Assembly (NCBI GenBank): GCA_025061865.1
Contig: JANXAA010000100.1
Coordinates: 1 to 7,536 of the forward strand
DNA from: Acidobacteriota bacterium
GTDB taxonomy: Bacteria > Acidobacteriota > HRBIN11
Reading direction: 5' to 3'
Length of the DNA: 7,536 bases
Shown here piece by piece: positions 1 to 4,879 of this stretch (its first letter is position 1; every line of letters starts with the position of its first letter). Both the position numbers and the translations under genes were made by a program. The notes beneath the pieces were generated by a model. That model saw nothing but the letters and a program-made list of their open reading frames with translations. It did no database searches and was not told the origin of the DNA.

Positions 1-398
1 ATCTTGTCCGGGAGCTCCGATGTCGTCGTGTAGCCGTACAGCCGGCGACCTTCCCCGGCGATGAAGAAGCCCATGTCGATGGCCTCTTGAACGTCACCCC
101 GGGTCTCCTCGAGGATTTTACCGTTTTCCCGGGTCATGTCCCGGGCGATGGTGTCCTTCAATTCGACGAGCCGCTGGGCGACCCGATAGAGAATCTCAGC
201 CCGCTGGGGGGGCGGGACGAGCCGCCACTTCTTATAGGCCTCCCGGGCGGCCGCCACGGCCTTGTCGACGTCCGCCTGGGACGACTTGGGGAACAGACCG
301 ATGAGCTCCCGCGTGTCGGCCGGATTCCGGTCCTCGAAGTACTCCCCACTGACGGGGTCGACCCACTCACCGCCGATGTAGTTCTTGTATCGTTCCAT
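1..398 (-). CDS. Aldehyde dehydrogenase, N-terminal part (cut by window edge)
   Basis: This is the first 132 codons of an NAD(P)+-dependent aldehyde dehydrogenase, a cytosolic enzyme that oxidises an aldehyde to a carboxylate. Seen: the ALDH N-terminal pattern YIGGEWV (residues 7-13), RNPADTRELIG (24-34), an ADVDKAVAAAREAYKKW helix (42-58), and the segment RENGKILEETRGDV (90-103), equivalent to the family's ExGKxxxEAxxEV stretch. The frame stays open to base 1. Family members are about 480 residues long, so the nucleotide-binding loop and the catalytic Cys and Glu lie outside and cannot be checked. The ATG at 398 is preceded by GGAGGT (404-409) with 5 nt spacing, which fixes the start. The gene is divergent from the downstream glycosylase. 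The GRRLYGYTT stretch (118-125) reminds me of semialdehyde-type ALDHs, but the substrate cannot be assigned. Confidence 0.93.
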   Translation of the reverse strand, partial: MERYKNYIGGEWVDPVSGEYFEDRNPADTRELIGLFPKSSQADVDKAVAAAREAYKKWRLVPPPQRAEILYRVAQRLVELKDTIARDMTRENGKILEETRGDVQEAIDMGFFIAGEGRRLYGYTTTSELPDK

Positions 399-436
399 CG
401 TCGACCTCCCATGGGCTATCCGAATCCATCTCATCC

Positions 437-456
437 ATTATATCGCCTATATCGCC
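437..456 (-). promoter_or_regulatory. -10 box and tandem-repeat operator candidate for the aldehyde dehydrogenase
   Basis: Read on the minus strand, a perfect TATAAT lies at 442-437, about 38 nt upstream of the dehydrogenase ATG. No good -35 hexamer is present at 15-18 nt spacing; the sequence there is G-rich (AGGGGA-like). A perfect 9-bp tandem repeat, GGCGATATA twice (456-448 and 447-439), covers the spacer and enters the -10 box. A promoter lacking a -35 with a direct repeat over its core could bind a regulator. That is inference; the repeat and the hexamer are seen directly. Confidence 0.5.
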
Positions 457-515
457 GGATCCCCTGGACGGTTGCCGGCGAACCGAACTCTGGATTATCC
501 TGGGTCTGGGATGAC

Positions 516-544
516 GTGACGAGGCGATTCGAGAACCGTATCCT
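516..544 (+). promoter_or_regulatory. Candidate promoter for the uracil-DNA glycosylase gene
   Basis: GTGACG (516-521) and TATCCT (539-544) are separated by 17 nt, each matching 4 of 6 consensus sigma-70 positions, 53 nt ahead of the GTG start. An alternative pair is TTGCCG (472-477) with TATCCT (496-501) at 18 nt spacing. Neither is strong, so this is a weak call in a spacer that must hold some plus-strand promoter because the neighbour upstream is divergent. Confidence 0.3.
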
Positions 545-584
545 CCGCCACCCATGAGGGGCTTTTTCTATTCGCAATTCATCC

Positions 585-591
585 GGAGGGG
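585..591 (+). promoter_or_regulatory. Ribosome binding site deciding the GTG start of the glycosylase
   Basis: GGAGGGG sits 5 nt before the GTG at 597. It is the only strong Shine-Dalgarno sequence near the 5' end of this frame and supports the GTG over later in-frame starts. Confidence 0.75.
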
Positions 592-596
592 TCCCC

Positions 597-1247
597 GTGA
601 CGGCACCGACCCCCCTGGCTTCCGTCCTGCAGTACTGGCAAACTCTGGGATTTCGTTGGCTGGCTCTTCCGGAGGCGACTCGCCAGCGGGAACAGCAGCT
701 GCGAGAGCTCCAGGCGACCGTCCAGCGGTGCCGCCTGTGTCCCCTCCATCAGAATCGGAAGCAGGCCGTCTTAGGGATGGGGGACCCATGGAGCCCGCTC
801 ATGTTCGTCGGGGAAGGCCCCGGGGCCCAAGAAGACGTCGAGGGCCAGCCCTTTGTCGGCGCCGCCGGTCAGCTCCTGACAAAAGCTCTTCGGATGGTCG
901 GTATCGATCGCCAGCGGGTCTACATCGCCAACGTCGTCAAGTGCCGTCCCCCGGAGAATCGGACGCCTCGGCCGTCAGAGATGAGCGCTTGCTTCCCTTA
1001 CTTGCGTCGGCAGATCGAGATCCTCCGGCCGGCTATCCTCGTCCCGATGGGCAATCCAGCGACGTCCATGGTCTTGGGCCGGACGGGCATGCAACAACTG
1101 CGGGGCCAGTGGTTTCAGAAAAACGGCGTGTGGGTCGTGCCGATCTACCATCCGGCATACGTCCTGCGCAACCCGGAGGCCTTTCCTTTTTTGATGAACG
1201 ACCTCCGGCAGATCGCCGAAGTCGCCCGCCGCTTCGGATGGCTCTGA
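597..1247 (+). CDS. Uracil-DNA glycosylase, family 4 (4Fe-4S type)
   Basis: This 216-residue enzyme would remove uracil from DNA, starting base-excision repair of deaminated cytosine. Seen: motif 1 GEGPGAQED (72-80), the GQPFVGAAG loop (83-91), NVVKCRPPENR (112-122), and the C-terminal HPAYVLR (185-191), together diagnostic of family 4. Four cysteines, C45-x2-C48-x67-C116-x15-C132, match the 4Fe-4S ligand spacing of that family. Known: this family is widespread in thermophiles and also occurs in mesophilic bacteria and archaea. About 44 residues precede the first cysteine, longer than compact thermophilic members, and include a Gln/Arg-rich helix (26-44). The start is GTG with GGAGGGG 5 nt upstream. 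The gene stands alone between a divergent dehydrogenase and a tRNA gene. A role as a DNA polymerase domain, an old label for this fold, is unlikely. Confidence 0.95.
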   Translation: MTAPTPLASVLQYWQTLGFRWLALPEATRQREQQLRELQATVQRCRLCPLHQNRKQAVLGMGDPWSPLMFVGEGPGAQEDVEGQPFVGAAGQLLTKALRMVGIDRQRVYIANVVKCRPPENRTPRPSEMSACFPYLRRQIEILRPAILVPMGNPATSMVLGRTGMQQLRGQWFQKNGVWVVPIYHPAYVLRNPEAFPFLMNDLRQIAEVARRFGWL

Positions 1248-1262
1248 AGCTGGGACCGCTGG

Positions 1263-1291
1263 TTGCCGGTTGGCAGGCCCTTGGCTAAAAT
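1263..1291 (+). promoter_or_regulatory. Promoter of tRNA-Ala
   Basis: TTGCCG (1263-1268) and TAAAAT (1286-1291) are spaced by exactly 17 nt, placing the transcription start about 8-10 nt before the mature tRNA 5' end at 1308. It lies entirely in the 60-nt gap after the glycosylase stop, as expected for an independently transcribed tRNA. Confidence 0.6.
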
Positions 1292-1307
1292 ACATACGAC
1301 GTAGCGT

Positions 1308-1383
1308 GGGGGGTTAGCTCAGCTGGGAGAGCGCCAGCTTCGCAAGCTGGAGGTCGCCAGTTCGAATCTGGTACCCTCCACCA
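1308..1383 (+). tRNA. tRNA-Ala (anticodon CGC)
   Basis: A complete 76-nt cloverleaf with encoded CCA. The acceptor stem GGGGGGT (1308-1314) pairs with ACCCTCC (1373-1379), followed by discriminator A1380 and CCA (1381-1383). The D stem is GCTC/GAGC. The anticodon stem CCAGC/GCTGG encloses TTCGCAA, with CGC at 1341-1343 reading the alanine codon GCG. The T stem is GCCAG/CTGGT around TTCGAAT. The third acceptor pair is G3:U70, the hallmark identity element for alanyl-tRNA synthetase, which independently supports alanine. No copy of its 3' end was noticed elsewhere in the window, so there is no sign of use as an integration site. Confidence 0.97.
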
Positions 1384-1406
1384 CGGAGCCTCTCTCGAGA
1401 CGGGCT

Positions 1407-1676
1407 ATGTCCCGATTCATCGGCGGCAGTGCCGGCGCCATGGCGCGGGAGATCGCCGAGGGGTTTATCATCGTGACCCAACACACTCTCCGGCGTTTCA
1501 CCCCCGAGGAGCTCCGTCAGCTCCAGTTCGAGATCGATAAGCTCCTGACAGCCCTCCGGGCCGAGCAAAGCCCGACCGATGACCCCCTGACAGTCCAGAA
1601 GCGGAATCGCAAGATTTCCCGTCTCACGCAAGTCACCCAAATCGTCCAGTTTCTCCTCCAACAACGCCGGGGGTGA
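1407..1676 (+). CDS. Small helical protein of unknown function
   Basis: I do not recognise this 89-residue protein. It is charged and mostly helical, with no signal peptide or membrane segment. FTPEELRQLQFEIDKLL (residues 31-47) looks like an amphipathic helix; a Pro/Asp-rich turn (56-60) leads to a basic helix KRNRKISRLTQV (65-76) and the end LLQQRRG. The start is uncertain. The ATG at 1407 has no convincing ribosome site and begins 23 nt after the tRNA CCA. The GTG at 1473 has GAGGGG (1458-1463) 9 nt upstream and would give a 67-residue product beginning at the helical core; an ATG at 1440 is a third option. Codons between 1407 and 1472 are rich in third-position G/C, which mildly favours the longer form. 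It may be co-transcribed with the tRNA. A chance reading frame remains possible, although the minus-strand alternative here runs antisense through the tRNA and is less credible. Confidence 0.55.
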   Translation: MSRFIGGSAGAMAREIAEGFIIVTQHTLRRFTPEELRQLQFEIDKLLTALRAEQSPTDDPLTVQKRNRKISRLTQVTQIVQFLLQQRRG

Positions 1677-1696
1677 GCTTTTCTGACCCCGTGCCA

Positions 1697-1741
1697 GGGG
1701 CTGGCGATCCGATCCCTCGCTGGCCCCCTCCCCCGGGGGAG
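1697..1741 (+). terminator. Intergenic hairpin and adjacent palindrome between convergent units
   Basis: GGGGCTGGCGA (1697-1707) pairs with TCGCTGGCCCC (1717-1727) as an 11-bp stem with two G:U pairs and a 9-nt loop. The pairing is complete only in plus-strand RNA, because the wobbles become A:C on the other strand. It is followed at once by the perfect 14-bp palindrome CTCCCCCGGGGGAG (1728-1741). There is no U-run, so it is not a textbook intrinsic terminator. Its place between the stop codons of the plus-strand small protein and the minus-strand MTH1187-family gene makes a 3'-end role reasonable. Confidence 0.4.
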
Positions 1742-1775
1742 AGGTCTTAAGACGACTTCCTGGACTTGTCCCTCG

Positions 1776-2096
1776 TCACGTTACCCCCGGGACGGGGCGG
1801 CCCAAGCGTTGGGCGACGGACTCGACGGCCCGCCGGAGGCGACCCTTGGGACCCTCCCGGTAATCGACCTTGATCAGGACGGAGATCCGGCGGCAGTCCC
1901 GCTGAAGGTCCTCCAGGCACGCCTGGACGACGCGGGCTAACTCCTCCCACGAGTCAGCCTCAAGGACGGTCCCGACGGCCGTCAGCCGGTAGTCGAGGCC
2001 GCTCCGGTCGATGACGTCCACGGCGCGGGCCACGTAGGCACCCACGCTCTCTCCCTTGTCCAGAGGTGTGAGGCTGAGAAACATCAACCAACTCAT
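1776..2096 (-). CDS. MTH1187/YkoF-family (thiamine-binding-like) protein
   Basis: A 106-residue cytosolic protein of the MTH1187 (former DUF77, Thiamine_BP) family, a small ferredoxin-like fold that forms oligomers; family members have been linked to binding thiamine or its pyrimidine part. Seen: the first strand with SLTPLDKGESV (8-18), GLDYRLTAVGTVLEA (33-47), and the last strand RISVLIKVDYREG (70-82), the characteristic family order. The length is normal (about 95-110). The ATG at 2096 is chosen over an in-frame ATG at 2108 because GGGGT lies 5 nt upstream of it and the first strand then starts directly. It is the last gene of a minus-strand run after carA and the cupin gene, 155 nt from the latter. 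No TPP riboswitch is visible ahead of it, so a thiamine link rests on family alone. Confidence 0.88.
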   Translation of the reverse strand: MSWLMFLSLTPLDKGESVGAYVARAVDVIDRSGLDYRLTAVGTVLEADSWEELARVVQACLEDLQRDCRRISVLIKVDYREGPKGRLRRAVESVAQRLGRPVPGVT

Positions 2097-2101
2097 GGTC
2101 G

Positions 2102-2106
2102 ACCCC
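2102..2106 (-). promoter_or_regulatory. Ribosome binding site deciding the MTH1187-family start
   Basis: On the minus strand GGGGT (2106-2102) ends 5 nt before the ATG at 2096. Nothing like it precedes the alternative ATG at 2108. The layout (GGNGGTCGAC then ATG) resembles that of the aldehyde dehydrogenase in this window. Confidence 0.5.
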
Positions 2107-2108
2107 AT

Positions 2109-2136
2109 GTCGGTGTGAGGTGTCAGGTATGGTTGG
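2109..2136. repeat. Degenerate heptad repeat (GGT-centred)
   Basis: Four consecutive 7-mers, GTCGGTG, TGAGGTG, TCAGGTA and TGGTTGG, share a central G-G-T or T-G-G core. The TCAGGTA unit resembles the CAGGT units of the yajC-secD spacer. The copies are decayed and the run is short, so chance is possible. The rest of the 155-nt spacer up to the cupin stop shows only a short 10-bp palindrome, CGATCGATCG (2195-2204), and no clear promoter. Confidence 0.35.
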
Positions 2137-2251
2137 ACATTGGGTCTTTCCCTGACCCTGAATCTTGTCTTCCCAGAGCCGCCTCCCTATCTGCCGATCG
2201 ATCGACCGGCCCATCCGCCCAGGACCATGGTTCTCCATTCGACGCTTGCTA

Positions 2252-2746
2252 TCACGGCCAGGGGAGGGTCTCGGATGGTCGTCGGGTCCACCGGGTGAAG
2301 CGGACCTCCGGGCCGGCCGGGTCGTAGACTTGCACAGCCGAGAGGGCCTCCGGGCCGTCGTTGGTAAAGGCGTGCGCCGTGCCGGCAGGGATGAAAATCG
2401 CCATCGGCGCCTCGACGACCCGCTCCGTCCCGTTCAGCGTCAGACGACCCCGGCCTCGTAGGACGAACAAGATCTCGTGGGATTCGGCATGGACGTGTTC
2501 GGCGACCTGAGCCCCGGGCTGGAATACACCGTATCCGACGTGGAGTCGGACGTTCGAGTGACCCTGCCGCGGGCCTAACCATAGGCTCATCCGAGTCTTT
2601 CCGTCGGGACTCTCGTAAAAGACTGCCTCCGACAGCGGCACCAGGTGCGCCGGGACTGAAGCGTCTCGGGAGCGTCCCAAGTGACCCAAAAGCCAGCCCA
2701 GGACCAGGCCGACGATACATCCGAAGACCCAGGACCGACGTCGCAT
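2252..2746 (-). CDS. Membrane-anchored cupin-domain protein
   Basis: A 164-residue protein with an N-terminal basic-hydrophobic anchor (RRR at 2-4, hydrophobic 6-23) and a single cupin barrel. Cupin motif 1 is complete: G78-x5-H84-x-H86-x4-E91-x6-G98, giving the usual 2-His/Glu metal set. Motif 2 is PAGTAHAFTN (120-129), supplying H125 as fourth ligand; its usual leading Gly is replaced. The barrel is therefore predicted to bind a divalent metal and to face outside the cytoplasm. Cys10 is not in a good lipobox (F at -2, too near the N-terminus), so a transmembrane anchor is likelier than a lipoprotein. GGAGG (2753-2757) lies 6 nt before the ATG. It starts 63 nt after the carA stop on the same strand and is probably co-transcribed. 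Substrate and reaction are unknown: single-domain cupins range from enzymes to sugar or ligand sensors. Confidence 0.85.
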   Translation of the reverse strand: MRRRSWVFGCIVGLVLGWLLGHLGRSRDASVPAHLVPLSEAVFYESPDGKTRMSLWLGPRQGHSNVRLHVGYGVFQPGAQVAEHVHAESHEILFVLRGRGRLTLNGTERVVEAPMAIFIPAGTAHAFTNDGPEALSAVQVYDPAGPEVRFTRWTRRPSETLPWP

Positions 2747-2809
2747 GACCGGCCTCCGTTACGCGAGGTCTCGGCCCTCCCGAAGTGGGTCCAAGCCGGG
2801 AGCCTGGAG

Positions 2810-4018
2810 TCAGTAGTCCACGGTCGGGGTCCTTGTCCCTGGGGCCCCTCGGGAGCGGACCTGCCGGATGAATTCATCGAACAGATACAGGGCGTCGTGG
2901 GGTCCTGGGGAAGCCTCGGGGTGAAACTGAACGGCCAGGATGGGCAAGTCCCGGTGGCGGAAGCCTTCGAGGGTCCCGTCGTTGAGGTGCCAGTGGGTCG
3001 GGACGACTTCCGGCGGGAGGCTGTCAGGGTCGACGGCGAAGCCGTGGTTCTGGGTCGTGATCAAGACCTTCCGGAGGGGCTCGTCCTTGACGGGTTGATT
3101 GGTGCCCCGGTGGCCAAACAGGAGCTTGTAGGTCCGTCCCCGGAAGGCCAGGCCCAGGACCTGATGGCCCAGACAGACGCCTAAGAGGGGAACACGTCCG
3201 ATAAGGCGGCGGACTTCCCGGACGATCCCAGGTAAGGCCGCCGGGTCACCGGGTCCATTCGAGAGGACGACGCCCTGGGGTCGCAAGCGCAAGACGTCCT
3301 CGGCCGGCGTCCGGGCCGGGACGACCAGCACCCGGCAGGATCGCTGGAGCAGGGCCCGCAGGATGCCCCACTTGACGCCGTAGTCGTAGACGACGACCAG
3401 GGGCGCCGAGGGCGCTGGTTCGCTGGGGACACCCGTCGAGTTCATCGGGACCGGCCGGATACCGGCGGCTAGGTCTTCAAGAACCCACGCCTGAGGCCGA
3501 GGCGTCTCCGCCGGGACGGCCCAGAAGGGCTCCGCCGGGGAGACAGCCCGGACCCAATCGGCTCCGACCATCGAAGGACTCTGGCGGGCTTGGGCGACCA
3601 GGACCTGGGGGTCGGCGGGCACGGTCGAAAGCACAGCCCGCATGGCACCCTGGGAGCGGATCTTCCGGACGAGGGCCCGCGTATCGATTTCGGCGATGCC
3701 TGGGATACCCCACTGTCGAAGGTACGTGTGAAGGTTCCAATGACCCTGGCGGTGACTGTAGAAGGGGCTCGGGTCGGCGACGACGAAGCCCTCGACCCAG
3801 GGGCGGAGGCTCTCGACATCCGTCGGATTCAGACCGTAGTTCCCGATGTGGGGATGAGTCATGATGACGATCTGGCCCTTAAAGGAGGGATCGGTCAAGA
3901 CCTCTTGATAGCCCGTCATGGCCGTCGTAAAGACGAGTTCACCCCAGCGCTCCGTCGAGGCACCGAGGGGCTGACCGACGTAGTAGGAGCCGTCTTCCAG
4001 GGCCAGAATCGCTTCCAT
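2810..4018 (-). CDS. carA: Carbamoyl-phosphate synthase, small (glutaminase) subunit
   Basis: CarA hydrolyses glutamine and channels ammonia to CarB, which makes carbamoyl phosphate for arginine and pyrimidine synthesis in the cytosol. Seen: the N-terminal CarA domain with FTTAMTGYQEVLTDPSF (30-46) and EIDTRALVRKIR (110-121), then a class-I glutamine amidotransferase domain with SNGPGDP (253-259), the nucleophile elbow GVCLGHQ (C282), GHRGTNQPVKD (302-312) and QFHPEASPGP (364-373), giving H366 and E368. The triad is intact and sits 13 residues later than in E. coli CarA (C269, H353, E355), owing to a longer Pro/Ala-rich linker around 160-206. At 402 residues it is slightly long, ending in a polar tail. 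The start is forced: an in-frame TGA lies 6 nt before the ATG, and no strong ribosome site is visible. carB is not adjacent. A cupin gene follows on the same strand. Confidence 0.97.
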   Translation of the reverse strand: MEAILALEDGSYYVGQPLGASTERWGELVFTTAMTGYQEVLTDPSFKGQIVIMTHPHIGNYGLNPTDVESLRPWVEGFVVADPSPFYSHRQGHWNLHTYLRQWGIPGIAEIDTRALVRKIRSQGAMRAVLSTVPADPQVLVAQARQSPSMVGADWVRAVSPAEPFWAVPAETPRPQAWVLEDLAAGIRPVPMNSTGVPSEPAPSAPLVVVYDYGVKWGILRALLQRSCRVLVVPARTPAEDVLRLRPQGVVLSNGPGDPAALPGIVREVRRLIGRVPLLGVCLGHQVLGLAFRGRTYKLLFGHRGTNQPVKDEPLRKVLITTQNHGFAVDPDSLPPEVVPTHWHLNDGTLEGFRHRDLPILAVQFHPEASPGPHDALYLFDEFIRQVRSRGAPGTRTPTVDY

Positions 4019-4049
4019 CGGCTTTCACTGCCAGGGAGGGATCGCTCAT

Positions 4050-4079
4050 AAAATAAAGTAGAGCTAGGCGGGAACGCAA
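4050..4079 (-). promoter_or_regulatory. Weak candidate promoter for carA
   Basis: On the minus strand TTGCGT (4079-4074) precedes an A/T-rich block offering TATTTT (4055-4050) at 18 nt or TTATTT (4056-4051) at 17 nt. The -35 matches 3 of 6 and the -10 at most 4 of 6. It is the only A/T-rich patch close to carA, which is the main reason to list it. Confidence 0.25.
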
Positions 4080-4141
4080 GCCTTGGGTCGGTAAGCAGAT
4101 AGGGTCCGTAGAGAGGGATTTTCCCTAAGGGCCCAGGGGAG

Positions 4142-4231
4142 GTGGGGGCCCCTGTTCAAACACCCCCACGTCAGGCAGTGTTGTGATGCGGAGCCGCTGG
4201 TGTCTCGACATCCTCGGCTCCACCCCGCCTG
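4142..4231. repeat. Pair of inverted repeats in the carA-yajC spacer
   Basis: GTGGGGG (4142-4148) pairs with CCCCCAC (4163-4169) across a 14-nt loop. Next, GGAGCCG (4190-4196) pairs with CGGCTCC (4215-4221), a symmetric CT/CT internal loop follows, and an inner 5-bp stem GGTGT/ACATC closes a 4-nt CTCG loop. CAGGC (4172-4176) and GCCTG (4227-4231) can form an outer stem around the second hairpin. The inner stem uses a G:U pair, favouring plus-strand RNA. No U-run follows. Function is unknown. Confidence 0.45.
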
Positions 4232-4266
4232 CAGTCTAGAGGCTCGCCCTTTCTTAACTTTTATCT

Positions 4267-4301
4267 CCCATCTTCCCACTCCCTACCTGCCCATCTACCC
4301 C
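4267..4301 (-). other. G-tract cluster (potential G-quadruplex) upstream of the yajC promoter
   Basis: The minus strand carries five runs of at least three G (complement of C-tracts at 4267-4269, 4275-4277, 4281-4283, 4290-4292 and 4298-4301) separated by 3 to 6 nt, meeting the usual four-tract rule. CCCATCT occurs twice (4267 and 4290). It ends 13 nt before the -35 box of yajC. Confidence 0.35.
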
Positions 4302-4314
4302 TCTGGCCATCCGG

Positions 4315-4343
4315 ATGACGAAGCCGGGTAGAAATGCTATAAT
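4315..4343 (+). promoter_or_regulatory. Promoter of the yajC-secD-secF operon
   Basis: A consensus TATAAT (4338-4343) is preceded by TGC, giving an extended -10 (TGCTATAAT), and by ATGACG (4315-4320; 4 of 6 matches) at exactly 17 nt. Transcription should start near 4350, leaving a leader of about 68 nt before yajC. This is the best sigma-70-type promoter in the window and fits an abundant, constitutive translocon operon. Confidence 0.8.
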
Positions 4344-4417
4344 ACGTCTGACTCTGCCTTATCGGACCTGAAGCTCAGATATTCCCTCGACGGAAGTCGC
4401 ATCCGGAGAAGAAGGGG

Positions 4418-4771
4418 ATGCTCTGGACTTTCGTGGGCTACGTTCAGAATCAGACAGGTCTTCAGCCGCCGACGCCCGGCGGGAACGGCGCCCTGCGGTT
4501 TCTCCTCAGTATTCTGCCCTTGATCTTCTTCTTCGTGATCGCCTATGTGTTCCTCATCCTGCCGACTCAGCGGCAGCAGAAGAAGCATCGACAGCTCTTG
4601 GCGAATCTGAAGGTCGGAGACCGGGTCGTGACGAACAGCGGGATTTACGGGACCATCGTGAAAGTCGGGGAGAAGACCTTTAAGCTTCGGGTCGCCGACA
4701 AAGTCGTCATCACTGTCGAAAAGTCGGCCATCACTGGCCTTCAGCCGGCCGAGAGCGAGGCGGAGGTATAA
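4418..4771 (+). CDS. yajC: Sec translocon accessory subunit YajC
   Basis: YajC is a small inner-membrane protein that associates with SecD-SecF and the SecYEG channel. Seen: 117 residues with a periplasmic N-terminus rich in Gly/Pro (13-25), one transmembrane helix (about 29-48, rich in Phe/Ile/Leu), the family junction LPTQRQQKKHRQL (48-60), and the cytoplasmic signature LKVGDRVVTNSGIYGTI (64-80), followed by a small beta domain ending AITGL (104-108). The common TxGGI of the signature is NSGI here. The length is normal. The ATG is preceded by GGAG (4405-4408) at 9 nt, with an AAGGGG directly before the start. It is the first gene of the operon behind a consensus promoter, with secD 108 nt downstream. 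Confidence 0.96.
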   Translation: MLWTFVGYVQNQTGLQPPTPGGNGALRFLLSILPLIFFFVIAYVFLILPTQRQQKKHRQLLANLKVGDRVVTNSGIYGTIVKVGEKTFKLRVADKVVITVEKSAITGLQPAESEAEV

Positions 4772-4775
4772 GGGT

Positions 4776-4845
4776 CAGGTGCCGAGTCCCAGGTATCGGA
4801 CGCCAGGTTTGCAGACTGTCGGACTGGGACCCGGGACATGGGACC
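4776..4845. repeat. Decayed 14-nt (7-nt) tandem repeats with a foldback in the yajC-secD spacer
   Basis: CAGGT recurs at 4776, 4790 and 4804, an exact 14-nt period, and GGGAC recurs at 4826, 4833 and 4840, an exact 7-nt period in phase with it. The spacer can thus be read as ten degenerate heptads. Within it CCG-A-GTCCCAG (4782-4792) pairs with CTGGGAC-C-CGG (4824-4834), 10 bp with one A:C mismatch around a 31-nt loop. A transcript from the yajC promoter would carry this hairpin 45 nt before secD. Confidence 0.5.
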
Positions 4846-4879
4846 CCCTTCTGCATTTTGACATGCCGAGCATAGCGTC

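Larger units (their letters stand above)
4019..4417. other. Long divergent spacer between carA and yajC
   Basis: These 399 nt hold no credible gene. A 71-codon minus-strand frame (4064-4279) has no family features. From left to right the spacer contains an A/T-rich patch just upstream of carA (4048-4059), a small AGGGA/TCCCT hairpin with a TTT loop (4114-4126), larger inverted repeats (4142-4231), a pyrimidine-rich plus strand with five C-tracts (4267-4301), the yajC promoter (4315-4343) and the yajC leader. I found no match to a pyrimidine-operon attenuator, a T-box or a known riboswitch core. Confidence 0.7.

Noticed and set aside
87..557. A 156-codon plus-strand frame opposite the aldehyde dehydrogenase
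   Set aside because: It is antisense to a clear ALDH N-terminus and has no family features.
545..575. Terminator-like CCC-ATGA-GGGG followed by TTTTT
   Set aside because: The stem is only 3-4 bp and lies in the 5' leader of the glycosylase, with no gene ending on the plus strand before it.
1308..1383. tRNA-Ala as an integration (att) site
   Set aside because: No second copy of the tRNA 3' end and no integrase-like gene is seen in the window.
1314..1664. A 116-codon minus-strand frame across the tRNA and the small protein gene
   Set aside because: Its C-terminal part is the antisense translation of tRNA-Ala, a common artefact; the tRNA is certain.
2109..2251. Possible TPP riboswitch ahead of the MTH1187-family gene
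   Set aside because: ACCTGA occurs on the minus strand, but the CTGAGA element and the second conserved THI-box half are missing.
2810..2850. Odd CarA C-terminal tail as a possible frameshift or tRNA read-through
   Set aside because: The sequence does not form a tRNA, the amidotransferase domain is complete, and the tail is only a few residues longer than expected.
2587..3184. Frames on both strands overlapping the carA 3' end and the cupin start
   Set aside because: They are shadows of carA and the cupin gene, with no motif or ribosome site of their own.
4064..4279. A 71-codon minus-strand frame in the carA-yajC spacer
   Set aside because: Its composition looks random, it has no ribosome site or motif, and it runs through the inverted repeats.
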